A stretch of 64,000 nt of DNA. Origin: Spirulina sp. CCY15215. Its GTDB lineage: Bacteria; Cyanobacteriota; Cyanobacteriia; Cyanobacteriales; Spirulinaceae. Under the pieces are notes generated by a model. The model was not told where the DNA came from. It saw only the letters and a program-made list of their open reading frames with translations, and did not search any database. The stretch lies in NCBI RefSeq assembly GCF_016888125.1, contig NZ_JACSWA010000604.1:1-64000 (forward strand), in the 5' to 3' direction. Positions 44,148 to 54,222 of this stretch are shown in pieces (the stretch's first letter is position 1; the number at the start of each line of letters is the position of its first letter). The translations under genes were made by a program, and so were the position numbers.

Positions 44148-44639
44148 TTATTTTTCGAGTTCTTCCTCGTCTGGACTGGGAGGATTTTGAGAAGGTTCTG
44201 CGATCGCCTCCTCTGTCTCTATTTTCTCTGTCTCTATTTTCTCTGTCTCTATTTCCGGATCGGGTTGCTGGGGCGATCGCGAACTTTCATCCAAAGAATT
44301 TTCGGTTTCGGGGCTAGGTTCTACAATATTTTCAGGTTCGGGGATCGGTTTTGGGGTAATTTGTGCTGATTCTATAACAGGAACGATACGGCGAATGGGA
44401 AGATTAGCAATCAGAGCCGTCATGCCATCATCACTTTCTAGAGAAAATTCAGAAGATTCTGTATCGATATCGACATAACGGGCGACAACTTGCAATATTT
44501 CTTGTCGCATGGCCTCGATCCTTTCTGCACTCAAACCCGAGCGATCGTGGGCGATAACTAGCTTTAAGCGCTGTTTGGCCGTGAAACTGGAACTCACGGT
44601 CTTACTACTGAAAAGTTTTCCGAGAAGTTCGCTTAACAT
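44148..44639 (-). CDS. minE: Cell division factor MinE with acidic tail
   Basis: Topological specificity factor that displaces MinD from the membrane so that the division site is central. MLSELLGKLFSS (membrane-binding start), KQRLKLVIAHDRSGLSAERIEAMRQEILQVVARYVDID and ALIANLPIRRI are classic. The protein is 163 residues; about 75 C-terminal residues are an extra acidic tail with repeated IETEK units. ATG 44639 is chosen over 44666 from the conserved MLSEL start. Third gene of minCDE. Confidence 0.92.
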   Translation of the reverse strand: MLSELLGKLFSSKTVSSSFTAKQRLKLVIAHDRSGLSAERIEAMRQEILQVVARYVDIDTESSEFSLESDDGMTALIANLPIRRIVPVIESAQITPKPIPEPENIVEPSPETENSLDESSRSPQQPDPEIETEKIETEKIETEEAIAEPSQNPPSPDEEELEK

Positions 44640-44675
44640 AACCCAGAGTTGTTTAAAAATCGACACGATCTGTTT

Positions 44676-44744
44676 GATAGTTGATAATTGATAGTTGATA
44701 GTTGATAGGTAAGTAGTTGATAGTTGATAGTTGATAGTTGATAG
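44676..44744. repeat. Heptamer tandem repeat between minD and minE
   Basis: Blocks of GTTGATA/ATTGATA with a GTAAGTA interruption, the same heptamer class as at 351-390. Confidence 0.85.
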
Positions 44745-44770
44745 CGGGGAGGAAATGGGTGAATATTTCT

Positions 44771-45568
44771 TTAATTGCGAAAAAAGCGGCGAATGCGATT
44801 GAAAAGGGTGTTATGGGCTGCCATGAGGTCGAGAAAGGGGACTTCTTCGCCATCTAAACGCCTGGCAATATTTTGAAAGGCGATCGCCGGGAGAGTCAAA
44901 TTGGTGTCCATAACGACGGGTTCTCCTTTATTACTGGCAATGATAATCCGTTCGTCATCGGGAATGATACCGATGGGGGGAATCGCTAAAATTTCGAGTA
45001 CATCCTCGACGCTCATCATATCGTTCAATTGCACCATTTCTGGTCGGATGCGGTTGACAATTAACTTGATGTCTTTAATGTCATTCGCTTCGAGTAGCCC
45101 GATCGCGCGATCGGCATCTCTGACGGCGGTAACTTCCGGGGTGGTGACGATAATGGCTTCATTGGCGGCGGCGATCGCATTACGAAAACCCAGTTCGATC
45201 CCGGCGGGACAGTCGATTAAAACATACTCAAAGGATTCGGCGATCGCGCCGATTAATTTTTCCATCTGTTCCGGGGTGACGGCTTCTTTATTGCGACTTT
45301 GGGCGGCGGGAAGCAAGGCCAGTCCGGGTTGGCGTTTATCTCTGACGAGTGCCTGTTCTAAGCGACAATCACCGGCGATCGCGTCAATGGCGGTATAAAC
45401 AACGCGATTTTCTAAACCTAAGAGTAAATCTAAGTTTCTTAAACCAAAGTCCGCATCGACTAAAGCAATTTTGCGACCTCGTTGGGCGATCGCGCTGCCA
45501 AGATTGGCGGTAATAGTGGTTTTGCCAACGCCTCCTTTACCGGAGGTAATAACAATAATACGACTCAT
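44771..45568 (-). CDS. minD: Septum site-determining ATPase MinD
   Basis: 265-residue ParA/MinD ATPase that carries MinC to the membrane. Deviant Walker A SGKGGVGKTT at the N-terminus, LVDADFGLRNLDLLLGLE, LIDCPAGIE, and C-terminal amphipathic membrane helix NRIRRFFRN. Starts 37 bases after minC. Confidence 0.97.
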   Translation of the reverse strand: MSRIIVITSGKGGVGKTTITANLGSAIAQRGRKIALVDADFGLRNLDLLLGLENRVVYTAIDAIAGDCRLEQALVRDKRQPGLALLPAAQSRNKEAVTPEQMEKLIGAIAESFEYVLIDCPAGIELGFRNAIAAANEAIIVTTPEVTAVRDADRAIGLLEANDIKDIKLIVNRIRPEMVQLNDMMSVEDVLEILAIPPIGIIPDDERIIIASNKGEPVVMDTNLTLPAIAFQNIARRLDGEEVPFLDLMAAHNTLFNRIRRFFRN

Positions 45569-45572
45569 ATTC

Positions 45573-45600
45573 AGTTATTAGTTATTAGTTATCAATTATC
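45573..45600. repeat. Heptamer repeat between minC and minD
   Basis: AGTTATT-type heptamers (four imperfect copies) fill the gap between minC and minD. Confidence 0.6.
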
Positions 45601-45605
45601 AGGGT

Positions 45606-46508
45606 TTAGGAGAAGGAATCAACCCAACTTTCGAGATTGATGACGAAAGAATGGGTCTTAAAGAAATTTACCGCCCGAGCGAGGCGAATACCAGAGGGGG
45701 TCATATAAGCAATTTCTGGATAATAGCCCTCGGGGGGACTTTCCGGGGGACGGGCGATCGCTTCACCAATTCGCAGTTGAGTGGCTTCCATTTGTAGGGC
45801 GAGAATTTGACAGGTATAGTTTCCTTGAGATCCGGCATGGGCAATGCCGCGCAAGCGTCCCAAAATGAGAATATCTCCGGCTGCGATCAAGGTACTACCT
45901 GGATTAGTATCCCCTAAAACGACGATGGTGCCGGGATGTTGCACTTCCGATCCCGATCGCACGGTGGATTTAATATACATGGGTGGGGACCAGTTTTCGG
46001 CGGAGGAGTCGGCGACTTGTTGCAGATCGACGGCCATGGCATGGGTCTGTTGGTCCACAGAATAGCCCGCAGTGGCTGCTGCAACGGCGGTTTGACGGCG
46101 ACTGGTTTTCACGCGCTGCAAGTCCAGATTGGCTTTAGCTAGGGCTTCGGCAATGGTTTGCAGTTGGCGGGTATCGAGGAGTTGATCGGCGGCGATGAGT
46201 TCGATGGGGGTGCCAGGTTGCCAAAACTGTTCTCCTGCGTTGAGGCGATGTTTGAGTTGTTCCCAAATCTCCGTCCAGTGTGCCTTAACGGGCAGTTTTT
46301 GGGTTGTCGGGAAAATGAGGTGGAGTTTACCTTTATGTTTGACCAGACGAACTTGCGATCGCGGGTTAACGAGGGCAATATCGCCTTCTTTTTTGGCTGG
46401 GGAGGGGGATTTTGGGGGGTCTGGCGCTCTTTCGGCCTCGGTTTCTAGGGAAAGTTCGTCGAGGTCGGTATCTTTGGGGGAAATGGGGCTATCGGAATCG
46501 TCACTCAT
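45606..46508 (-). CDS. minC: Septum site-determining protein MinC
   Basis: A 300-residue FtsZ assembly inhibitor. The N-terminal 50 residues are acidic and Pro-rich, an extension; residues about 70-150 form MinC N-domain; the C-terminal beta-helix (VVLGDTNPGSTLIAAGDILILGRLRGIAHAGSQG) binds MinD. First gene of minCDE. Confidence 0.93.
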   Translation of the reverse strand: MSDDSDSPISPKDTDLDELSLETEAERAPDPPKSPSPAKKEGDIALVNPRSQVRLVKHKGKLHLIFPTTQKLPVKAHWTEIWEQLKHRLNAGEQFWQPGTPIELIAADQLLDTRQLQTIAEALAKANLDLQRVKTSRRQTAVAAATAGYSVDQQTHAMAVDLQQVADSSAENWSPPMYIKSTVRSGSEVQHPGTIVVLGDTNPGSTLIAAGDILILGRLRGIAHAGSQGNYTCQILALQMEATQLRIGEAIARPPESPPEGYYPEIAYMTPSGIRLARAVNFFKTHSFVINLESWVDSFS

Positions 46509-46550
46509 AAGGGGTACATGGGCATCGCTCGATCGCCATCCTACCGCAAA

Positions 46551-46686
46551 GTAGGGGTTTGGTCTCCAAACCCTCTTCTATTATTTTGCTGTTTCTCGAA
46601 TCGTCGCGCGATCGCCAGATTCTCCTCTAATATCCCATCAGGAATTAAAATAGAATTAAAACAGGGTTTGGAGACCAAACCCCTAC
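46551..46686. repeat. 136-bp segment with perfect 24-bp inverted repeats
   Basis: 46551-46574 (GTAGGGGTTTGGTCTCC...) is the exact inverse of 46663-46686. Each arm is itself a near palindrome (GGGTTTGG-TCT-CCAAACCC). The inner sequence (46578-46669) is a degraded copy of the 3' end of the adjacent rep gene (46712-46813). It may be a small mobile or cruciform element. Confidence 0.75.
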
Positions 46687-46689
46687 GGT

Positions 46690-49600
46690 TTAAAATAAAC
46701 TTAATTGAATGCTATTATTTTGCTCATTTTCTGAGTGTTTTTCTAACTGTTTGTCTAATCGTCGTGCGATCGCCAGATTTTCCTCTATTCCATCAGGAAT
46801 TAAAACAGGGTTTAACCATTGCGCGAATACAGCTAAACGGCCATCATTGGGAAGCACTACTTTATAAACGCGAGTGCGAGTCGTGCGCTTAACTTTTTTA
46901 TCTTGACTCCGTTTTCCTTCGCATTTAATACATTTTACCCCATAGCCAATCTGTTCGAGAAAACGACGCATAATTAAAACTGGACTGGCATTTTTCGCAA
47001 TACCAATACCCAGAACTGTTTTAATAAAGGCACGATTATCTATGGCTATTTTTTGCATCGCTTTGAGATCGGAATCGCTATTTCTTAATTCGCGATCGGG
47101 ATCGTCTAAAAGTACGGAAAGTCCTAATACTTCCATTGTGCCAATCTTAGCGCCTAATTGAGAACGATTAAAGTCTGGAGCGAAAATTTTTCCTTCTCCT
47201 TGTGCGAGAAGTTGTTTCGCTTTAGCTGCATCGCGATCGGCTAAATATTGCCGTCCGACTGTGAGAAAATAATGCAAACGCAATTGAGCATACCAGCCAT
47301 TATCATCTTTAACCACTAAGTCTGGTGTAATCTCAATCTTATAACGCTGAAAAAGTTCATATTTCCGCAATTTTCGCCGTTGAGGATAAGTTTTAACTAA
47401 TTGTTTTTTGAGGATTTGATATTCGCGATCGCCAATATCAGCAGCAAACGCGATCGCCTCGCATTCTTCTTGATAATTGCGATCGCGTACTTCGGCGATC
47501 GCTGCTTTCAACCCATCAATTTCTTTTTTCTCTTGCTTTTTCTCTTTTTCTCCTCTTTTCTTTTTCTTCTCTTCTTCTTTCTCTTCAACAATATGTCCTT
47601 CTGCTAATAATGCAGTCAAAATTGTTTTACGATACTCCAGCATGGCAACATTAAAACGCACGGCAAACTTTGCCCAACAGAGCAAAGATTCTGCCTGAAA
47701 TCCTGTTTCTAGGTCATCTAAGGCAGCAAAATCCGATTGCTGGAGTAATCTCACATTGAGTTGAGTTAAGCGCTGTCCAGAGCTTAATAGAGCAGGAATT
47801 GAAGTGGAACCATTGCCCACTTGATTAAAGCCAAAAGAGGCGATCCAGAGATAGCGAGGAACATTTTCACGAATACGCCCGATCGCCTGACGCACTGAGT
47901 TTTCTGATTGAATTCCTTGAGCGATCGCCCATACGGAAGTAAAGTGACCTCTTAAATCAATGCTCACTCCAGTTTCGATAGAAGGACTCGCCAGAACAAT
48001 ATCATATTCACTTAAAACCCCATTCAAGTCATTCATGCAGCCATAAGAAGCATGAGTGGGATCGACAAGGGATTCTGAATCAATCCGCAAAATTTTAGAC
48101 TTGGGAAACTTCTCTTTTAAATATGCCTCTAAATTGCGAGTTCCCCATTGACTTTTCAATTTTTGAGCAGAGAGACAGACAAATGGTTTCCCCCCATCAG
48201 CAATATGCGCTTCTAAATCTCTCACAAGGCGATCGGGGGCTTCATCGGGATAATGATACACTTCCCAAGCATTGTCGCGATCGGGTTGCCAATCATTTTG
48301 AATAATAAAAGGCTGTAAATTAACTCCAGCTAAAGAAATCAAATAATCCAAAGAAACATCAGTTAAATCGGCATCAGCAACATAAACTTGTCCCTCTCCA
48401 CCTAAAACATTTTGCATTAATGTTTTTAAAGATTTGAGAATAGAAACGCGATTTCCTTGGCAAGTTTTCGAGTTGAGTCCGTGCCAAAGAACTTGCTCTA
48501 CTTCATCAATAATTACTATTCCATCTTGCCAGTTTGCCGCATTAAATCTCCCTTGAGAATTGGGATGTAGGGAATCTATACATAAACCATAACCCAAGAT
48601 TCCTTTCGATTCATCGTCGCGGACTTCTGTAATATAATTTAAGCCAAAACGTTTACATAAAGATTCCACTAAACGCACGCGATGACCGATCGCTAATACC
48701 CATTTTTTCTCGGCGATCGCCTGTTTAACAATACTTTCTAAAAATTGTGTTTTCCCTGTCCCTTTGGGTGATTTAATGCCAATTAAACGCGCTTGTTTAG
48801 GAATAGTCAACTCAGAAAGATAACGGCAGTTAAATTGATAATGAACTGGATAAGTGAGTTGATTAAAAGCAACTGCTTTCCATGTTTCCAAAGTTGGGGC
48901 AATTTCGTAAGCGCGATCGAAGGTTTCTAATCCTTTGTGAGAGATCAGATCGTCAACTCCTTTACCCCAGTCTGGATGCCAAGTTATAACTTTTACTTCA
49001 CATTCTTGTTGAGATAATAAGTATCCTGTTTGACGAATGGCTGCATTAACTGCTTTAACTGTGTTGGGTTTAGTGTCGCGATCGAAGACAATATAAATCG
49101 GGCGCTTATTTTGGGCTAGTTTTTGGAGTTGGGGAATAAGTCTTGCTTTGCCAATGAGATCGCCGAATTCGTTGCGGGGGACGCGATAACCCCCATTGAC
49201 TCCAGGCAGCGCGATCGCGGCATAACCCGCAGTCAACAAGGCACCGGCTTTTTTTGCCCCCTCCGTAATACATAAAGGAATCTGAGGATATTTCATCAAC
49301 CACTGCCAAAAACCAGCATCGGGTTGTTCTGTGTCGATATCTTCCGATAAAATAGGCTGGTTATAGCGTTCTGATATATTCTCCCAAAGGTGCTGAGGTA
49401 CTTTAAGGGCAAAAACTCCGGTAGAGGTTTGCGGCGGATGTTCGTACTTAATCGGTTTGTGACGTTCTAAGCTCACTCTGGGAGAAATGGGTTTAAAGCA
49501 TCCCCAGAGGTCATTATCTCCCGTCAAAATATCGATCCCCGAACACCACCATCCCCCATCTTCAAGGTGCTGATAGCGTTCAAGGAGAGAGTTGCGGATG

Positions 49601-49824
49601 CGTCCATCATTCCGTCGAGGAATACTATCAGCATAAAACAGATAGTCGTAGGGGCGATCGCCTTCTAAGGCTGTAACATTTAAGCGGGTGAGTTGTTCGT
49701 CCACGCAACTCTCTTGCCATTCTTGTAGATAATTATCGCATTGACTGTCTCTTTCCCTTTCCCTGGGAACACTTTCAGCTATTGACGCATTATTCCAATC
49801 TAGTTTTACTCTCTGTTTACTCAT
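46690..49824 (-). CDS. CyRepA1-family plasmid replication protein
   Basis: A 1044-residue protein with a DUF3854/TOPRIM-like region (Glu188 in CITEGAKKAGALL; IVFDRD at 246-250), a P-loop helicase domain (KSPKGTGKTQ at 351-360, Walker B VIIDEVEQ at 437-444), then a basic linker (KEEEKKKKRGEKEKKQEKK) and C-terminal domain. This layout matches the cyanobacterial plasmid initiator family named CyRepA1. Its presence beside minCDE and chlB suggests an integrated plasmid remnant. The frame is complete. Confidence 0.82.
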   Translation of the reverse strand: MSKQRVKLDWNNASIAESVPRERERDSQCDNYLQEWQESCVDEQLTRLNVTALEGDRPYDYLFYADSIPRRNDGRIRNSLLERYQHLEDGGWWCSGIDILTGDNDLWGCFKPISPRVSLERHKPIKYEHPPQTSTGVFALKVPQHLWENISERYNQPILSEDIDTEQPDAGFWQWLMKYPQIPLCITEGAKKAGALLTAGYAAIALPGVNGGYRVPRNEFGDLIGKARLIPQLQKLAQNKRPIYIVFDRDTKPNTVKAVNAAIRQTGYLLSQQECEVKVITWHPDWGKGVDDLISHKGLETFDRAYEIAPTLETWKAVAFNQLTYPVHYQFNCRYLSELTIPKQARLIGIKSPKGTGKTQFLESIVKQAIAEKKWVLAIGHRVRLVESLCKRFGLNYITEVRDDESKGILGYGLCIDSLHPNSQGRFNAANWQDGIVIIDEVEQVLWHGLNSKTCQGNRVSILKSLKTLMQNVLGGEGQVYVADADLTDVSLDYLISLAGVNLQPFIIQNDWQPDRDNAWEVYHYPDEAPDRLVRDLEAHIADGGKPFVCLSAQKLKSQWGTRNLEAYLKEKFPKSKILRIDSESLVDPTHASYGCMNDLNGVLSEYDIVLASPSIETGVSIDLRGHFTSVWAIAQGIQSENSVRQAIGRIRENVPRYLWIASFGFNQVGNGSTSIPALLSSGQRLTQLNVRLLQQSDFAALDDLETGFQAESLLCWAKFAVRFNVAMLEYRKTILTALLAEGHIVEEKEEEKKKKRGEKEKKQEKKEIDGLKAAIAEVRDRNYQEECEAIAFAADIGDREYQILKKQLVKTYPQRRKLRKYELFQRYKIEITPDLVVKDDNGWYAQLRLHYFLTVGRQYLADRDAAKAKQLLAQGEGKIFAPDFNRSQLGAKIGTMEVLGLSVLLDDPDRELRNSDSDLKAMQKIAIDNRAFIKTVLGIGIAKNASPVLIMRRFLEQIGYGVKCIKCEGKRSQDKKVKRTTRTRVYKVVLPNDGRLAVFAQWLNPVLIPDGIEENLAIARRLDKQLEKHSENEQNNSIQLSLF

Positions 49825-50100
49825 TTTTCTTCTTTGTCGATGGCTGAGAGGACTATTCTACGTCAATCAAGGAAACAAATAAAAATAAAGAAGAATTAAG
49901 AATTATTTCATTTAAACAACAATTTTATTGTTTAAGAGGTTGGTAAAAGCAGCGAATAGCAACAAATTCAAGGGTTTGCCAGGCATTTATAAAGAGAATA
50001 GGTCAAAAACTGCGATCGCCCAAATTTCTGAGACAATGCTCTAGCAACGAAAAGACAAACATTACGAAATCTTACAATTACTTGCTGGAGGCAATCTTTT

Positions 50101-51627
50101 ATGAAACTGGCTTATTGGATGTATGCAGGACCCGCGCACATTGGCACCTTACGCATTGCTAGTTCCTTTAAAAATGTTCATGCGATCATGCACGCACCTT
50201 TGGGGGATGATTATTTCAACGTCATGCGATCGATGTTGGAACGAGAACGAGAGTTTACCCCAGTGACCATCAGTGTTGTCGATCGCAATGTTTTAGCGCG
50301 AGGTTCTCAAGAAAAGGTCGTTGATAATATTACCCGCAAAGATCGGGAAGAAACCCCGGATTTAATTGTGCTTACTCCTACCTGTACTTCGAGTATTTTG
50401 CAAGAAGATTTACAAAACTTTGTCGAACGCGCTCAATTAGACTCGAAAGGCGATGTGATGCTGGCAGATGTCAATCACTATCGAGTCAATGAATTGCAAG
50501 CTGGCGATCGCACTCTGCAACAAATTGTTGAATTTTACATTAATAAAGCGCGGAAAAAAGGCGAACTTCCTGAAGGTAAAACAGAGAAACCATCGGTTAA
50601 TATTATCGGTGTTTCTACCCTTGGTTTCCACAACCAACATGACTGCAAGGAATTGAAACGTTTGATGACAGATTTGGGAATTGAAGTCAATGCAGTGATT
50701 CCTGAAGGTGCCAGTGTTAATGAGCTTAAAAACCTGTCGAAAGCGTGGTTTAATCTCGCTCCTTATCGGGAATTGGGCATGATGACGGTAGAATATTTGC
50801 AAAAGGAATTTGATATGCCTTATGTTGATATTACACCGATGGGAGTTGTTGAAACTGCTCGCTGTATTCGCCAAATTCAAAAAATTCTCAACGCACAAGG
50901 TGCGAATATTGATTACGAAAGTTTTATCGATAATCAAACTCGTTATGTGTCTCAAGCAGCATGGTTTTCTCGTTCTATTGACTGTCAGAATTTAACGGGT
51001 AAAAAAGCTGTAGTTTTTGGGGATAATACTCATGCAGCAGCCATGACCAAAATTCTAGCACGAGAAATGGGCATTCATGTGGTTCTGGCGGGAACTTATT
51101 GCAAGTATGATGCAGACTGGTTCAAGGAACAAGTTAGCGAATATTGCGATGAAGTTTTGATTAGTAACGACAATGGAGAAATTGGGGATGCGATCGCGCG
51201 GATCGAACCTTCTGCTATCTTTGGAACTCAGATGGAACGGCACGTAGGTAAGCGTTTAAATATCCCTTGTGGGGTCATTGCGGCACCGATTCACATCCAA
51301 AATTTCCCCATTGGTTATAGTCCATTTATGGGCTATGAAGGCACAAATCAAATTGCTGATTTGGTCTATAATTCCTTTACTTTGGGTATGGAAGATCACC
51401 TCTTAGAAATCTTTGGTGGTCATGATACTAAGGAAGTAATTACAAAAGGAATTTCTGCGGATTCTGATCTTAATTGGAGTAAAGAAGCGAAAGGAGAATT
51501 GAACAAGATTCCAGGTTTTGTGCGCGGAAAAGTGAAGCGAAATACCGAGAAATTTGCTCGCGATCGCGATATTGGTGAAATCACTTTAGAGGTTATGTAT
51601 GCAGCAAAAGAAGCTGTAGGTGCATAA
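50101..51627 (+). CDS. chlB: Light-independent protochlorophyllide reductase subunit B
   Basis: 508-residue ChlB of the dark-operative reductase (ChlL/ChlN/ChlB), a nitrogenase-like enzyme that reduces protochlorophyllide ring D without light. The N-terminal [22 protein letters not shown] and Asp36 in PLGDDYFN (ligand to the shared 4Fe-4S cluster) are visible. chlN and chlL are elsewhere. TGGAGG precedes the ATG. Own terminator follows. Confidence 0.97.
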   Translation: MKLAYWMYAGPAHIGTLRIASSFKNVHAIMHAPLGDDYFNVMRSMLEREREFTPVTISVVDRNVLARGSQEKVVDNITRKDREETPDLIVLTPTCTSSILQEDLQNFVERAQLDSKGDVMLADVNHYRVNELQAGDRTLQQIVEFYINKARKKGELPEGKTEKPSVNIIGVSTLGFHNQHDCKELKRLMTDLGIEVNAVIPEGASVNELKNLSKAWFNLAPYRELGMMTVEYLQKEFDMPYVDITPMGVVETARCIRQIQKILNAQGANIDYESFIDNQTRYVSQAAWFSRSIDCQNLTGKKAVVFGDNTHAAAMTKILAREMGIHVVLAGTYCKYDADWFKEQVSEYCDEVLISNDNGEIGDAIARIEPSAIFGTQMERHVGKRLNIPCGVIAAPIHIQNFPIGYSPFMGYEGTNQIADLVYNSFTLGMEDHLLEIFGGHDTKEVITKGISADSDLNWSKEAKGELNKIPGFVRGKVKRNTEKFARDRDIGEITLEVMYAAKEAVGA

Positions 51628-51629
51628 TC

Positions 51630-51666
51630 TTTAAGGAGAGTAGTTCAAGCTACTCTCCTTAAAAAT
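51630..51666 (+). terminator. Terminator after chlB
   Basis: TTTAAGGAGAGTAG and CTACTCTCCTTAAA form a perfect 14-bp stem with a 6-base loop, followed by AAATTCTT, immediately after chlB. Confidence 0.75.
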
Positions 51667-51682
51667 TCTTAGCAGAAATCTA

Positions 51683-52693
51683 ATGAAAATTTTAATTTAT
51701 TCTCCCTTATTTTATCCCAGTGTAGGGGGTGTGGAAAGCGTGACGGAAATGCTGGCGACAGAATGGGTACAATTAGGACAAGAAGTTAAATTAATTTCTC
51801 AAACCCCCGATCGCGAACAAAAAATCTTTCCTTTTGAAATCTTGCGTCAGCCTAGTAGCAAACAACAATTAGAATTAATGCGGTGGTGCGATATTTACCT
51901 GCAAAGCTGTATTAGCCTCAAAGGACTATGGTTAGAGTTGCGACAACCCAAACCCCTCGTTTTTATCCATCATACTTGGTATAATCGCCCCGATGGGAGT
52001 ATTGTTGTAGCCGATCGCCTTAAACTCTGGGTGACTCGTTTTGCAACTAATATTTGCGTTAGCGAGGCGATCGCCTCTCATCTTCCCGTCTCTTCCACCG
52101 TTATTCATAACCCTTATCGAGACGACATTTTCCGAGAAATGCCGGAAATTAAGCGGGAGAAAGAATTGATTTTTGTGGGAAGATTAGTTTCAGATAAAGG
52201 GGTCGATCTTCTCCTCGATTCTCTCTTCGCTCTCAAGCAACAAGGACTCGTTCCCCATCTTACCATTATTGGCGCAGGAGCAGACCAAGAACAATTGCAA
52301 CAACAAGTAAAACGATTAAAAATTGCTTCACAAGTGCAGTTTTTGGGGCTTTGTTCCCCTTCCGAAGTGGCAAAAACTCTCAATTCTCATCAATTTCTCG
52401 TCATCCCTTCCCGTTGGCAAGAACCCTTTGGTATTGTAGCCTTAGAAGGTATTGCTTGTGGTTGTGTTATTGTCGGTTCTCAAGGAGGAGGTTTAAAAGA
52501 CGCGATCGCCGATTGTGGAGAGACTTTTCCTAATGGCGATCGCGGTAAATTAACGAAAATATTAGCGGAATTCTTGACAAATCCTGATAAAATTGCTAAG
52601 TACAGAAGCAATGCAAAACCACATTTACAACTCCATCAAAAAAACATCGTGGCGCAAAAATACTTACAGAGACTTGAGGCGATTCTCCTGTGA
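51683..52693 (+). CDS. Group 4 glycosyltransferase
   Basis: A 336-residue GT-B fold sugar transferase. N-terminal YSPLFYPSVGGVESVTEML, donor-site PFGIVALEGIACGCVIVGS and FVGRLVSDKGVDLLLDSL are GT4 hallmarks. Likely adds sugars to a cell-surface polysaccharide. Overlaps the next gene by 4 bases. Confidence 0.88.
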   Translation: MKILIYSPLFYPSVGGVESVTEMLATEWVQLGQEVKLISQTPDREQKIFPFEILRQPSSKQQLELMRWCDIYLQSCISLKGLWLELRQPKPLVFIHHTWYNRPDGSIVVADRLKLWVTRFATNICVSEAIASHLPVSSTVIHNPYRDDIFREMPEIKREKELIFVGRLVSDKGVDLLLDSLFALKQQGLVPHLTIIGAGADQEQLQQQVKRLKIASQVQFLGLCSPSEVAKTLNSHQFLVIPSRWQEPFGIVALEGIACGCVIVGSQGGGLKDAIADCGETFPNGDRGKLTKILAEFLTNPDKIAKYRSNAKPHLQLHQKNIVAQKYLQRLEAILL

Positions 52694-54222
52694 AAATTAC
52701 GCTTGGGTTACTAATTACTGTATTGCTCCTTTATTTATCGCTACAATATAATTATATTTCTTGGGGAAACTCGAATCCAGTCAATGAATATGGAATTTAT
52801 GGCGAACTATTAACAGACGAGGGAGGGTTATTCTTGATCAAAGTTCTGGTTGGATTAATCATTTTATCTACAATTATCTACGCTTCTTTTCGAGATTGGC
52901 GCAGATCGGTTAAAGCCGTTTTCTTGATTATCGTCATTGATGGGGCAGTTCGTAAATGGGTTTTACCCCAAGCAAGTGAATTTATTTATTTTTTCAAAGA
53001 TTTTGTTTTACTAGGTGCGTATCTTCGTTATTATTTCTTTCCTCAAGGCGAACCAAGATTTCCCATTAGAAATAATTTTACGAATATTGCCATTATTCTT
53101 GCCTCGGGTTGGTGTACTTTTCAAGCATTTAATCCCAATCTTGGTTCTCCCATTATCGGAATTTTAGGATTAAAATCCTATCTTTTCTATACACCTCTGA
53201 TCTGGATGATGCCGAGTTTATTTCGCTCAGAAGAAGAATTTTTTATCTTTCTTCGCAACCATTTATTTTTATTAATTCCTATTGGAATTTTAGGAATTGT
53301 ACAGTTTTTTAGCCCTATTAATAGTCCCATCAATCAATATATTCCAGGACGAAATGAACCGATCGCAACTTTTGGGTTTGCAGGAACGCGCAATGTTAGA
53401 ATTACCGGAACATTTTCTTATCTTAATAGTTATCAAGGTTATCTTTCTGCTTGCATTGGTCTTTTAATTCCTTTATTATCCATTAAACAATCAATCCTTT
53501 GGCGAGCATTAACTTATGTACAAATTTTTCTACTAACTTTAAATTGTTTTATGACGGGATCGCGAACACCTGTAATTGCTGCTGTATTATTCATGGCTGG
53601 ATATTATGGTATTAGAATTTTAAGCAAACCCGAACAAATCTTTCTTTGGTTGGGTCGTTTGCTTCCTTTTTTAGCGATTGCAGCCAGTGTTGCTGTTATT
53701 TTATTTCGCCAAGTTCTCGAAGCATTTTGGACTCGTATGAGTTCCAATGCTGATTTAGGCGAACGCATTCGTTTGGGTTTTATTGGACCTTTTGATTTTA
53801 TCAAATTAACAGATCTCGATGGTTATGGTGCGGGAGCAACTCACGCTGGAGCCGGGTCTTTAAGAACTGTTTTTAGTTTACCTCCTGGCATTCCTCCTCC
53901 TATTGATATTGAGCCAGAAATGGGACGAGTTTTGCTCGAATTAGGTCCAATTGGTTTCCTTTTATGGTATGGCATGAGAGTAGGTTTCATTATTACTTTA
54001 TTTTTAATTTTTACACGATTAAAACGCCCTTTTTTACGAGATTTAGCTTTATCTGGGGTTCTAATTCAATCAATTTTATTTATCAATCAGATGGTCTATC
54101 ACAATACTTTTGGGCTTTATTATTGGTTATATACGAGTTTTATTTTCCTACTTCCTTGGCTGGAACGGGTTGAAAATTGGCGGGAACAACAGCAAGTTTT
54201 ACAAGACAATGACGAATCCTAA
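52690..54222 (+). CDS. Membrane O-antigen polymerase/ligase-like protein
   Basis: A 510-residue polytopic protein (about 11-12 helices) with the CFMTGSRTPVIAAVLF segment and a periplasmic loop (GERIRLGFIGPFDF...GAGATHAGAGS) like O-antigen ligase/Wzy proteins. GTG start. Overlaps glycosyltransferases on both sides, so the three act as a polysaccharide unit. Confidence 0.78.
   Translation: MKITLGLLITVLLLYLSLQYNYISWGNSNPVNEYGIYGELLTDEGGLFLIKVLVGLIILSTIIYASFRDWRRSVKAVFLIIVIDGAVRKWVLPQASEFIYFFKDFVLLGAYLRYYFFPQGEPRFPIRNNFTNIAIILASGWCTFQAFNPNLGSPIIGILGLKSYLFYTPLIWMMPSLFRSEEEFFIFLRNHLFLLIPIGILGIVQFFSPINSPINQYIPGRNEPIATFGFAGTRNVRITGTFSYLNSYQGYLSACIGLLIPLLSIKQSILWRALTYVQIFLLTLNCFMTGSRTPVIAAVLFMAGYYGIRILSKPEQIFLWLGRLLPFLAIAASVAVILFRQVLEAFWTRMSSNADLGERIRLGFIGPFDFIKLTDLDGYGAGATHAGAGSLRTVFSLPPGIPPPIDIEPEMGRVLLELGPIGFLLWYGMRVGFIITLFLIFTRLKRPFLRDLALSGVLIQSILFINQMVYHNTFGLYYWLYTSFIFLLPWLERVENWREQQQVLQDNDES

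Noticed and set aside
50437-50955. 172-residue minus-strand frame opposite chlB
   Set aside because: Antisense shadow of a certain gene (chlB).
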